From the NCBI RefSeq assembly GCF_000237325.1, contig NC_017542.1, forward strand, positions 3,072,501 to 3,136,500: a DNA stretch of 64,000 nt, in the 5' to 3' direction. Both the position numbers and the translations under genes were made by a program. Below are positions 52,292-59,535 of this stretch, piece by piece (positions within the stretch are counted from its first letter, which is position 1; every line of letters starts with the position of its first letter). Source of the stretch: Paenibacillus polymyxa M1. Lineage in GTDB: Bacteria; Bacillota; Bacilli; Paenibacillales; Paenibacillaceae. The notes beneath the pieces were generated by a model. It saw only the letters and a list, made by a program, of their open reading frames with translations. It had not been told where the DNA came from and searched no databases.

Positions 52292-52792
52292 TTAAAAATT
52301 CGTATTAGTACTAGTCCGAACTCCGAGCTTTCCAGACATGGAGCCAGAACCACTACTTAAACTAACATAAAATTTCCCTGCGGACCACGCCTTGCTTGAA
52401 TTTAATATTTCATCGAATGTTTTACCCGGTTTTACTGTTCCACTGTACTTTTCCGCACCAGATACACTTCCCTGATTTACGGTAAAAGAGATAGTAGTGT
52501 TTCCTGTATTTCTCAAGTACAGTCTTACATATCCATATCCTCCTTTAATGTCAAAATCAGCAGAATCATTAAATCCAGCTACTGGACGATCGACAATTTG
52601 TCCATCAGTAGCTTGTGGAGTAATGACATGGTCACCTGTGGGTGTAGTAGCTGGAGCTTGAGTCTCCGTAGTGGATGTATTTGCGGAAGTACTTACAGCA
52701 TCCGAATCCGCAAAGATCGCACTGGGTACAGCAATAGCTCCCCCTATTAGACCTAGTGCCAAAGCTGGTGCAATAAAATGTTTTTTCTTCAA
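52292..52792 (-). CDS. Secreted Thr/Ser-rich protein (moron)
   Basis: 166 residues from a TTG start after GGAGG. Signal peptide KKKHFIAPALALGLIGGAIAVPSAIFA, a Thr/Ser-rich linker, and a beta-rich C-terminal domain (YGYVRLYLRNTGNTTISFTVNQGSV, GKFYVSLSSGSGSMSGKLGVRT). It lies directly upstream of terminase with its own terminator and an AT-rich 5' region. Not a known phage structural gene; probably lysogenic conversion cargo. Confidence 0.72.
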   Translation of the reverse strand: MKKKHFIAPALALGLIGGAIAVPSAIFADSDAVSTSANTSTTETQAPATTPTGDHVITPQATDGQIVDRPVAGFNDSADFDIKGGYGYVRLYLRNTGNTTISFTVNQGSVSGAEKYSGTVKPGKTFDEILNSSKAWSAGKFYVSLSSGSGSMSGKLGVRTSTNTNF

Positions 52793-52937
52793 AGCTTATT
52801 CCTCCTATATTTGTATATTAAACTACCACCTCAGTCTACTAAAAGATTCCATGTTTTTAATTTTCCTTACAATATAATCATAATGTTGTTTAATAAATCC
52901 ATATTTATGAATCAACTAGCAAGATTATTATGTGCTT

Positions 52938-53156
52938 CTACAACTCATCCTTTTGAAGCTTTATATCCAACTCAATCAGACGATCCAAGTCCTGGACCGT
53001 TTGCATTTTTATATTTCCAGCCTGCAGGTCTTTGACCCACTGTGCGATTCCTGCTTTGACAATCTTCCGGTACTGCGCCTTGGATTCGAGGATTCCCTCG
53101 ACGATCTCTATCTCACGTTGTAATAGTGCATCTTGGTGTTCGTTGTCTGTTCCCAT
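52938..53156 (-). CDS. Small helical phage protein
   Basis: 72 residues, mostly charged helix (REIEIVEGILESKAQYRKIVKAG, VQDLDRLIELDIKLQKDEL). GAGGG precedes the ATG. Its place before the terminase suggests a packaging or late-regulation accessory, but nothing specific is recognised. Confidence 0.6.
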   Translation of the reverse strand: MGTDNEHQDALLQREIEIVEGILESKAQYRKIVKAGIAQWVKDLQAGNIKMQTVQDLDRLIELDIKLQKDEL

Positions 53157-53192
53157 TGTCGTATCCCTCGGCTTTCCTATATACTGGAATGC

Positions 53193-53240
53193 GAGATAGC
53201 GGATGTCTGCAAAATGCCACGCGTGGCGGGCCGCTATCTC
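53193..53240. repeat. Nested inverted repeat
   Basis: GAGATAGCGG (53193-53202) and CCGCTATCTC (53231-53240) are perfectly complementary and enclose a second perfect palindrome GCCACGCGTGGC (53216-53227). Non-coding gap between two phage genes. Possible protein-binding site or cruciform. Confidence 0.7.
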
Positions 53241-53262
53241 AGCCGGGGGATACCCTGGATGA

Positions 53263-53898
53263 TCAGGAGGACGTTACAGCGTCCTCCTTTTTATTTGGAT
53301 ACGGTTTGTGAAGTTTTTGAATCTTACGTCGCATCTTTTTGTTAAGTGGCATCAGATACTTATGCTTCCCAGCCGTGTAATACAACTCAGCATTAGCATC
53401 AAGGTTGTTCCTGATCCATTCAATACGTTGGCTACCAGTACCGTATTTGGAATGTATCGATTTGGGATGAGTCTTCTTCCCTTTGATGATGAAATAATGT
53501 TCACCATCAGTCTTTCCCTCGTAAATCCAATTGGTAGCCTGATAGATCCCACCATGATGATTTTGTTCAACGTCGGCATAACTCACAATCAATTCAACGT
53601 TGGGAGACTGCTCCTTCAGGAATCTGAGGGCTTTGGCAAGAATCTCCGATACAAACGATTGATGCTTGGTCAAAGCAACCCGCGTCAGTTCGCAGCATTC
53701 GCGTTGCGTCAAGCCATACGGGGAACCAATATTCTGCGTAGCACCTCGACTGAAAATGACTACCCCAATAAATTGCCCATCTTCCCAAGCGCCGACCTTT
53801 ACCGACTTTCCTGCTGGCAAGCTGCGACTGTAGTGGAAGTTCTCACAGGCAAACTTTGCAGCTGCATGTGTTGCCCAATCAATTTTTAAATCAATCAT
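53263..53898 (-). CDS. Mom-family DNA modification protein (adenine carbamoylmethylation)
   Basis: 211 residues. Resembles the GNAT-like Mom proteins of phages that convert adenine to N6-carbamoylmethyladenine and so hide phage DNA from restriction. Segments: ATHAAAKFACENFHYSRSLPAGK (with a His), VGAWEDGQFIGVVIFSRGA, RECCELTRVAL, LIVSYADVEQNHHGGIYQATNWIY (with a conserved Asp) and a basic C-terminus. ATG 53898 overlaps the ParB-domain gene stop. The 3' end forms a strong hairpin (GGAGGACG/CGTCCTCC) with T only on the plus strand. Family by motif; the modification itself is inferred. Confidence 0.8.
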   Translation of the reverse strand: MIDLKIDWATHAAAKFACENFHYSRSLPAGKSVKVGAWEDGQFIGVVIFSRGATQNIGSPYGLTQRECCELTRVALTKHQSFVSEILAKALRFLKEQSPNVELIVSYADVEQNHHGGIYQATNWIYEGKTDGEHYFIIKGKKTHPKSIHSKYGTGSQRIEWIRNNLDANAELYYTAGKHKYLMPLNKKMRRKIQKLHKPYPNKKEDAVTSS

Positions 53899-54406
53899 GT
53901 TCAAACTCCATGCCGCAGTGCGGACACGTCACCAGTCGTGAGCTTAGCACGCCAAGATCACCTTGGTCTTCTGCTGTCCCTGCCTCGAAGTTCGGTATCT
54001 CGATTTCTCCAAGCATTTGTTTGAGGTCCACTTCATCGAAACCCGACAAGGAAATGTCTTCCCCTGCCTCCTGCAATTCAACAAGTAATTGCGTCAGTGC
54101 TTCATCATCCCAACGGCCCGACACTTTGTTGAGGGCAATGTTAAGCAGTCGTTCCTGTTGATCGTCCAAATTGACGACGGAAACGGCCAGCTCGGCATGA
54201 CCCAGCTCATTGACCATGATCTTATAGCGTTGATGGCCGCCCACCATGTTCCCGGTGCGTTCGTTCCAGACAATGGGCTCTACATAACCAAAGGATTCGA
54301 TGCTGGCTTTCAGCTTTTCATATTCAACATCGCCCGGTTGCAGATCGATGCGAGGGTTATATGCTGCTGCGTTGATTTGTTCGATTGGTAGGACTCTGAA
54401 TTCCAT
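53891..54406 (-). CDS. ParB/sulfiredoxin-like N-terminal domain protein
   Basis: 171 residues. The ParB-like fold is clear from LPIEQINAAAYNPR, PIVWNERTGNMVGGHQRY and LNIALNKVSGRWDDEAL. Phage proteins of this type commonly precede DNA methylases or Mom genes and may guide or regulate modification. A zinc-type CPHCGMEFEH lies at the C-terminus. Overlaps the Mom-like gene by eight bases, so the two are probably made together. Confidence 0.82.
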   Translation of the reverse strand: MEFRVLPIEQINAAAYNPRIDLQPGDVEYEKLKASIESFGYVEPIVWNERTGNMVGGHQRYKIMVNELGHAELAVSVVNLDDQQERLLNIALNKVSGRWDDEALTQLLVELQEAGEDISLSGFDEVDLKQMLGEIEIPNFEAGTAEDQGDLGVLSSRLVTCPHCGMEFEHD

Positions 54407-54408
54407 TA

Positions 54409-54543
54409 CTAATCAACCACCTGACAACTAAAGTAAGCAACCTCCAACGGCCTGCGGATTGTCACTTCACCTACGAACAAAATTTCATTTCCATCAGCAT
54501 CGGTGACGCGTATATCCTTTTGGTCTTTCGGTTCAAGAATCAT
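54409..54543 (-). CDS. Small hypothetical phage protein
   Basis: 44 residues (MILEPKDQKDIRVTDADGNE to SCQVVD), with AGGAGG nine bases before ATG 54543. A longer frame upstream has no ribosome site. Ends two bases before the ParB-domain gene; probably co-translated. Unrecognised. Confidence 0.6.
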   Translation of the reverse strand: MILEPKDQKDIRVTDADGNEILFVGEVTIRRPLEVAYFSCQVVD

Positions 54544-54695
54544 ATCAAATGACCTCCTATTTGAGTTGAGTTGGTTTTTACTATTCGGGTAGCAGGATAA
54601 TAGGCTGTCAGACTGTGTGTATGCCCTCTCTCTGCTCTCTTCTGTACTTTTGCCCATGTAAGCCAAAACAGCTTGTTTATTGTCATATCAAGGCA

Positions 54696-54720
54696 AAAGA
54701 AAAAGCACCCCGAAGGATGC
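54696..54720 (-). terminator. Terminator with TTCG tetraloop
   Basis: GCATCC-TTCG-GGGTGC followed by five T on the minus strand, directly after the stop of the gene at 54720. Confidence 0.8.
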
Positions 54721-54983
54721 TAAATTCTCCGCATATATTCTGTTCTGAGTTCGCTGAGCTTCTTTTTTGCTATGCCAACAAGCTCAGTAGCTAGAGGCTC
54801 CCACTCTTTTTCAAATTCTTTAATGTCCGACTCAACTTGCTTAACACAATTCTTAAGGTGTGATTCTTCCAACTGCCAAAGTTGTTTTTTTTCGCCATCC
54901 TTCTGTATCCACGTTCCTTGGGATGCCCTTAAATAAGGATTCCTGTTAAAAACGAACTCCCTATGATTAGTTTCATCATTCAT
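54720..54983 (-). CDS. Hypothetical coiled-coil phage protein
   Basis: 87 residues, helical and charged (LEESHLKNCVKQVESDIKEFEKEW, VGIAKKKLSELRTEYMRRI). AAGGAGG precedes the ATG. Unrecognised. Confidence 0.6.
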   Translation of the reverse strand: MNDETNHREFVFNRNPYLRASQGTWIQKDGEKKQLWQLEESHLKNCVKQVESDIKEFEKEWEPLATELVGIAKKKLSELRTEYMRRI

Positions 54984-55017
54984 TCAAACCCCTCCTTGTC
55001 GGTACATAATTCGACAT

Positions 55018-55161
55018 TCAGGAAAGTTTATCCTTTTTAACACAAGGACGCAAACAAAACTGTTTAACGCCATCCCAGTTTCCCCATACACAACCTTTGC
55101 ATTTTTTCGGCTGCTTGGGTTGAGAACGTAGCGACAGGAGCTTATTACGTTTTCGGGCCAT
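55018..55161 (-). CDS. Small zinc-ribbon-like protein
   Basis: 47 residues (MARKRNKLLSLRSQPKQPKK start) with Cys pattern CKGC-(x)13-CLRPC, enough to bind one zinc. AGGAG lies about 11 bases before ATG 55161. Short phage proteins like this may be transcription or anti-host factors; unproven. Confidence 0.55.
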   Translation of the reverse strand: MARKRNKLLSLRSQPKQPKKCKGCVWGNWDGVKQFCLRPCVKKDKLS

Positions 55162-55233
55162 TACGACGTTCACTCCTATTTCTTGGTGCTTCTGTTCGGC
55201 TATGTGTGACTTTAATCAGCCAACTAATGATTT

Positions 55234-55425
55234 TCACCATGGATATAAACACCCCTGTACTAATCCACGTTCTGAATCTGGATTCTCGTTGGCAACAGCT
55301 TCAGCAGTTGATTCGCAATACGGACACTTCAGATCCTTGCCTTGAGATTTTTTAATGTTCACAAGGAATGATTGGCTACACTCTTTACTGATGCATTCGT
55401 ATTTCTCCAACAATGGTTGTTCCAT
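55234..55425 (-). CDS. Small zinc-ribbon protein
   Basis: 63 residues from ATG 55425 (AAAGGAG seven bases upstream): MEQPLLEKYECISKECSQSF, then LKCPYCES. Four cysteines fit a zinc ribbon. The C-terminal part is polar. Unrecognised. Confidence 0.55.
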   Translation of the reverse strand: MEQPLLEKYECISKECSQSFLVNIKKSQGKDLKCPYCESTAEAVANENPDSERGLVQGCLYPW

Positions 55426-55725
55426 GTCACAGCTCCTTTGAATGCCAAAAAAAGCCGATCCAGTGAAGGAACGACTTTGGCTGATATATGTACGATTTTG
55501 GCTATTTAAATTACGTTTCCACAAAAAAATACCGCTATCTTCTGCTGCTACTACGTTTTATAAAGAATGGCGTCCGTACCGTCCGCAGTAAAAACGCTGC
55601 GCTCTTTACTAAAGGCATTGTACTTAGTAACTAGAGAGGAAGAACAAGACCATTTTACAAATCGCTAAAAACGGCCGTCAACCCCCCCAAATAACAAAGA
55701 ATCCAAAAAACAAGGGGAAACAATG
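55426..55725. other. Gap without a clear gene
   Basis: 300 bp between two zinc-ribbon genes. A weak minus-strand hairpin with T run lies near 55448-55484 (AGCC...GGCT); the rest shows no gene or known RNA. Confidence 0.35.
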
Positions 55726-55914
55726 CTATTTGTCCTGCAAGCTCTTTATTTCGACATAAGGGATGATTTGATCTGATCCACAACTTGGGCATCTGGCCTC
55801 AAAGCCAGAAACCAAGCGTCGAGGGTCACGCCTGCCTGAGAAACATACCTGATCGTAAACGGGTTTCATACAAGCTGTTCTAAACTTGTGGTTACATTCC
55901 ATACACTTATTCAT
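55726..55914 (-). CDS. Small zinc-ribbon protein
   Basis: 62 residues: MNKCMECNHKFRTACMKPVY, then EARCPSCGSDQIIPYVEI. Two CxxC knuckles form a likely zinc ribbon. AGAGGA precedes ATG 55914. Overlaps the end of the preceding small gene. Confidence 0.6.
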   Translation of the reverse strand: MNKCMECNHKFRTACMKPVYDQVCFSGRRDPRRLVSGFEARCPSCGSDQIIPYVEIKSLQDK

Positions 55915-56041
55915 CCCAAACGATCCTCTCACCCAATTTATCCTCATCACCGGACTTCATGGTTTCCCAGCATGTATCACAAAAAGATGCGCCCATTGCT
56001 GTATTCTCTGGGTTCGGTTTAGGGTCATTGAAAACATACAT
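55907..56041 (-). CDS. Small phage protein with CxxC motif
   Basis: 44 residues, MYVFNDPKPNPENTAMGASF then CDTCWETM and a charged end DKLGERIVWDE. AGGAAA precedes ATG 56041, and its stop overlaps the next gene's ATG (ATGAATAA). The codon pattern looks more coding than the overlapping 74-codon frame. Confidence 0.5.
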   Translation of the reverse strand: MYVFNDPKPNPENTAMGASFCDTCWETMKSGDEDKLGERIVWDE

Positions 56042-56462
56042 TTTCCTGCTTTCGGGCTCTTTTCACAAGTACCGCTCCCATCAATATTAATAAAAGACAC
56101 GCTGCGGAATTGAACCGCGCAAGGGTTCTGACCAGGCTGTTTCATGTTTCCGCTGGTTAACTGGTGCCTTGCCGCCTGCACGTGTCATGAATAATGTGGG
56201 CGGGGGCCATTCTCCCCCGCATGAAATGACTTACCGTTTACCGCAACCAGCATACCGCTACCGATCTACCGCTGTGCGTTACAGGTGCCCCTAAGGGATG
56301 CAAGGATTTATCCTTGTTCGCGGCCACATATTGGGCTTTCCCTTGCGCGCACTGAGCAGTATGTCCCTCTATCCCCTTGCAGGATCATCGAGGCTATCAG
56401 CCTTTAGTATACAGGCGTCATCCTACGTTGTAGCGTCTCTCTTCCGCCACCACATTCAAAAA
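56042..56462. other. Non-coding or structured stretch
   Basis: About 420 bp with no convincing gene. It holds a 91-nt tRNA-like segment on the minus strand (56096-56186) and a G/C hairpin GCGGGGG/CCCCCGC (about 56198-56220) without T run. Short frames (26 codons) are present but unconvincing. Confidence 0.4.
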
Positions 56463-56720
56463 CTACAGGAGCTCTGCTGCGAGTTGCTTGAGTACCAACG
56501 GTGTTGGAATAAGCTGACCATCTTTCTTGTTGCCTTTGACGTAAGCCTTGTCCTCAAAGGCATAGTACACAACGCCCTGACCCTCAACGACTGGGTAGCC
56601 ACTCTCGTCGTCAGTCAGGCTTGTTTGTACGTGTTTGCCGTGTTGCGAAGCGTGCTCCTCATCGTGTAAGCGTAGGATTCCGTCCTCACTCAAAAATGCG
56701 AAACGTGGTTTTGTAGACAT
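56463..56720 (-). CDS. Hypothetical phage protein
   Basis: 85 residues from ATG 56720 (GGAGG eight bases upstream): MSTKPRFAFLSEDGILRLHDEEHA, YPVVEGQGVVYYAFEDKAYVKG, LVLKQLAAELL. Small beta-rich domain; unrecognised. Confidence 0.6.
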   Translation of the reverse strand: MSTKPRFAFLSEDGILRLHDEEHASQHGKHVQTSLTDDESGYPVVEGQGVVYYAFEDKAYVKGNKKDGQLIPTPLVLKQLAAELL

Positions 56721-56762
56721 GATTAATTCCTCCGAATATGGGTTATTAGAAAAATGGGCAAC

Positions 56763-56795
56763 AAAAAAGGACCGGCGCATTCGCCAGCCCTTTGT
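56763..56795 (-). terminator. Terminator after the ArpU-like gene
   Basis: AAAGGgCtGGCG and CGCCgGtCCTTT pair around AATG and run into T on the minus strand. Confidence 0.75.
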
Positions 56796-56892
56796 CTGTT
56801 CCCTTCATTTCCACGCTATCAATATACCACGGTAAAATCATCATGTGGTCTTCAAAACATCCCGAAATGCCCCGAAAAACACCAATTTGTCA

Positions 56893-57384
56893 TCAAAATT
56901 CTCTACGAATCTCTTCAAAGAATCCCATGACCTTTAGCGTGTTTGCAATGGACTCAATTCCGTCATCGATCCGACGATCTACTGTACTATGAGCAACCCC
57001 ACGACGCATAAACAAAATGGTTTCCTTACGGCTATACCCTTGAAGAAAGCGAATGTCGATGGCTTCCTTCGCTTCTGGATCAATAATTTGACTGTGTGCC
57101 CGTCTAATCATAAATGTGAATTTGCAATATTGGTTATAAACCCATTTCTGTTTTTCATTAAGAATGGTCGCGTTCGCCGTTTTATCGGCGTGCAGGTCAG
57201 TCTGATCTATCCGGCGTGCAGCTTCACCATCTATAGCTACCTGAGCCATTTCACGTTCATAATTCTCATAGTCAAACATAAACAACGTCATCATTTTATA
57301 TTTACCGAGGTAGAACTCGGTTTGTTTGATTTCTTCCTTCGATGCTTTAGCGAAAAGTTCCCCTTGTTCCCATACCATCGCCAT
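56893..57384 (-). CDS. ArpU/RinA-like late transcription activator
   Basis: About 163 residues. A long helical N-terminal part and a sigma-region-4-like helix-turn-helix at the C-terminus (IDIRFLQGYSRKETILFMRRGVAHSTVDRRIDDG). ArpU-type proteins turn on the packaging and late operons in Gram-positive phages, and the gene sits just before that block, as expected. Several in-frame starts exist within 15 bases; 57384 is chosen for its distance from AAAGGGG. Confidence 0.8.
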   Translation of the reverse strand: MAMVWEQGELFAKASKEEIKQTEFYLGKYKMMTLFMFDYENYEREMAQVAIDGEAARRIDQTDLHADKTANATILNEKQKWVYNQYCKFTFMIRRAHSQIIDPEAKEAIDIRFLQGYSRKETILFMRRGVAHSTVDRRIDDGIESIANTLKVMGFFEEIRREF

Positions 57385-57485
57385 TCCCCTCATTCCCCTT
57401 TGTCATATGATATAATGCCAAGAGGAAATGATTTGTTGTTATCGACCCCCGCGAGCCCGGCCAAGGAATGCGGGGGTTGTTTGTA

Positions 57486-57611
57486 TTACTCCGGGATGAT
57501 GTCCGAACAGAATTCTTGCCATTCTGCCTCGCAATCCTCCAAGCTCCAGCCTGCCACAAGATCAGCAGGGTAGCCGTAATCTTTTAATAATTGACGATAA
57601 TCCTTACTCAT
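57486..57611 (-). CDS. Small hypothetical phage protein
   Basis: 41 residues (MSKDYRQLLKDYGYPADLVAG to CSDIIPE), acidic, helical. AAAGGAG precedes ATG 57611. The 75-bp spacer to the next gene contains a strong CCCCCGC/GCGGGGG hairpin. Confidence 0.6.
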   Translation of the reverse strand: MSKDYRQLLKDYGYPADLVAGWSLEDCEAEWQEFCSDIIPE

Positions 57612-57900
57612 AGGGTGCTGCTCCTTTCGTAGCTCTTTGGTGCATACTTGCTGGATAGGTTGACCTTTACGTCCAACCTCATCAGCTCATGAACCACCCG
57701 CGTTTTTGGAACACTCGTTTCTCGGCACAAATCTCCAATTCACCGCTATACTTTGTAGTCTGGCCTCTTGTTTCAAATTGTTTCTCACCAATAGCGGTCA
57801 GCGTCAGCCTAGAGCTGTAAAATCGTAATGGCCTTCATTCTTCACCATATCCCATTAAATAATTGTGCTCAGATAACAAATAACTCACTTTCATTTTCCT
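57612..57900. other. Gap with a possible decayed gene
   Basis: About 290 bp. A minus-strand frame near 57690-57850 reads like protein (SRLTLTAIGEKQFETRGQTT, ending GWFMS) but lacks a start; another frame upstream ends a few codons before it, as if a base had been lost. No other feature seen. Confidence 0.35.
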
Positions 57901-58020
57901 GTTACGCTTTGGACAATCTCCAACTGAAGCAGATACTATTTATGCTATTTAAAGAACCAAAATGGCCATAGGCGAATATACATATTTTGTAGTGTAATTC
58001 AATGAAATGGGGAATGAAAA

Positions 58021-58356
58021 ATGTATAATTTCTATCAACAACATGGTCGACAAATTCCAAATCAGGTTGGACCGTCGTATGCGCTGCCACCATCTGTTTT
58101 CACTCCAGCAAATAGCACTATAGGTCACTACTTTCGAACCATGATAGGTAACACAGGAACCTGGTCTGTTGTTTTATTTGTTGGCTACAACCCAGCCACA
58201 AATATGGTGACATTGGTCGAACTTACATTGCACGGACTTCAGTTAGTAGTAATAAGTGCCAGTGACTTGAGTGGCTGGTCTCCAATTGGTCCTATTTTGA
58301 CACTTAACAGTTCAGATGCACTGTGTACCATGTATCCTTGGGCTTCTGGGTGTTAA
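58021..58356 (+). CDS. Plus-strand hypothetical protein (moron)
   Basis: 111 residues, N-terminal YNFYQQHGRQIPNQVGPSYALPP, then a beta-rich part (WSVVLFVGYNPATNMVTLVELTLHGLQLVVISASDLSGW). No signal peptide or membrane helix. GGGGAA precedes the ATG and a terminator follows. Opposite strand to the phage genes; the Tyr/Gln-rich start recalls surface or spore-coat proteins, but nothing specific is recognised. Confidence 0.65.
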   Translation: MYNFYQQHGRQIPNQVGPSYALPPSVFTPANSTIGHYFRTMIGNTGTWSVVLFVGYNPATNMVTLVELTLHGLQLVVISASDLSGWSPIGPILTLNSSDALCTMYPWASGC

Positions 58357-58366
58357 GTAAATTTAT

Positions 58367-58397
58367 TAAAGGGGACTCCTAAGGGGTTCCTTTTTTA
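58367..58397 (+). terminator. Terminator of the plus-strand gene
   Basis: AAAGGGG pairs with TTCCTTT (two wobble pairs) before TTTTTT. Confidence 0.6.
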
Positions 58398-58491
58398 GCA
58401 TTCCTTCCTTAGCTTATTTAGATTTATTGCGTCCATTTGTGCTCCTTCTGAAACTCTCGGAAAGCGCGGAACTCTTCTCCCATATCGCCCA

Positions 58492-59505
58492 TTAAACCGT
58501 CTCCCTGTACAAATTGACCATTTCCCAGAGCAACTTGTTTTCTGCCTCCAGCTTGGATATGCGGCCATTTAGGAAATGGATCTGATCGTCTTTATTAGAA
58601 TCATCCTCTTGAACAATGGTGTCTGGGTTAGATATACTGTTAGGGCTTGAAGTTTTTCCGGGCCTGCTCTCAACCAGGCCCCATCTTGCTTTTCGTCTGT
58701 ACAACGCAGTGTGACCCATGCCAAGCCTTTCGGCAATAATGGCATCCGAAAATCCTTTACTTCTCAGGTTCATGTATTGCTGTTTAGTCACGTTGAATTT
58801 GTCCTTTTGCACCGCTACCCCACCTCCAAAATACCTCCTTGCTTTGTCTTGCAATATATCAATCTTTTCACGAAGCTTCTCCTGCAGAATCGATAAACGT
58901 CTGGATATCTCGTATATCTTGAATCCACCAATCAACAGTTCGACGATCCTTTTCTCTGTGGAATCTAAACGGGATAGAAAATGTTCCACGGGAATAACAG
59001 TGTCATCGTCATTAGACGGTATAAAATCAATGAGTTGAGTGTCTTCCTCTACCCCTACAGGCTGGCTTAATGAATGAACTCGGCTGAACTTCGAATACTG
59101 TAAAATGTTATGTGCCTTTGGCTCGCTAATATGAAGTGCTTCGGCAACTGCAGCTGAATCCGCGTTTTCTAAGCCCTTATCGAAAAGCTGGTAAACTAAT
59201 CGCCCTGGCTCATAAGGAAACCGGATTATGCCTGACTTCTGTACGAATTGAAGCATATGACCTTTTATATACGGGGAGGCGTAGGCTTCGAATTTGACCT
59301 CCCTATCACCCGGATCGAATCTATCAAAAGCCAGCATTAAGCCAATAGTCCCTTCACTTATGAGGTCGTCCAGATCGATTCCCTTAGCAACACAGAGTGG
59401 CTTGTATCTTTGTGCGATCTTCTTAACCTGACGCAAGCCAGTTCGTATAAAGTCTTCCTTTGTGCCAAGATAGGGGTTAACGTCACGAATTTGCAAAGCT
59501 TTCAT
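58492..59505 (-). CDS. Phage-encoded sigma-70 family factor
   Basis: 337 residues. Region 2 is clear (DLDDLISEGTIGLMLAFDRFDPGDREVKFEAYASPYIKGHMLQF), region 3-like follows (EALHISEPKAHNILQYS, VHSLSQPVG), and a region 4-like helix-turn-helix appears at LDSTEKRIVELLIGGFKIYEISRRL. An extra HTH (KGFSDAIIAERLGMGHTALYRRKARWGL) and a coiled-coil C-terminus are unusual additions. It probably redirects RNA polymerase to phage promoters. Confidence 0.82.
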   Translation of the reverse strand: MKALQIRDVNPYLGTKEDFIRTGLRQVKKIAQRYKPLCVAKGIDLDDLISEGTIGLMLAFDRFDPGDREVKFEAYASPYIKGHMLQFVQKSGIIRFPYEPGRLVYQLFDKGLENADSAAVAEALHISEPKAHNILQYSKFSRVHSLSQPVGVEEDTQLIDFIPSNDDDTVIPVEHFLSRLDSTEKRIVELLIGGFKIYEISRRLSILQEKLREKIDILQDKARRYFGGGVAVQKDKFNVTKQQYMNLRSKGFSDAIIAERLGMGHTALYRRKARWGLVESRPGKTSSPNSISNPDTIVQEDDSNKDDQIHFLNGRISKLEAENKLLWEMVNLYRETV

Positions 59506-59535
59506 AGGCGATCACTTTCGTGGAGAAAGAGCGGC

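Noticed and set aside
55957..56181. 74-codon minus-strand frame
   Set aside because: Overlaps a better-supported 44-codon gene in another frame and spans the tRNA-like segment; poor coding character.
56298..56669. 123-codon plus-strand frame
   Set aside because: Opposite a minus-strand gene with a strong ribosome site and coding character; the frame has no ribosome site and no recognisable protein features.
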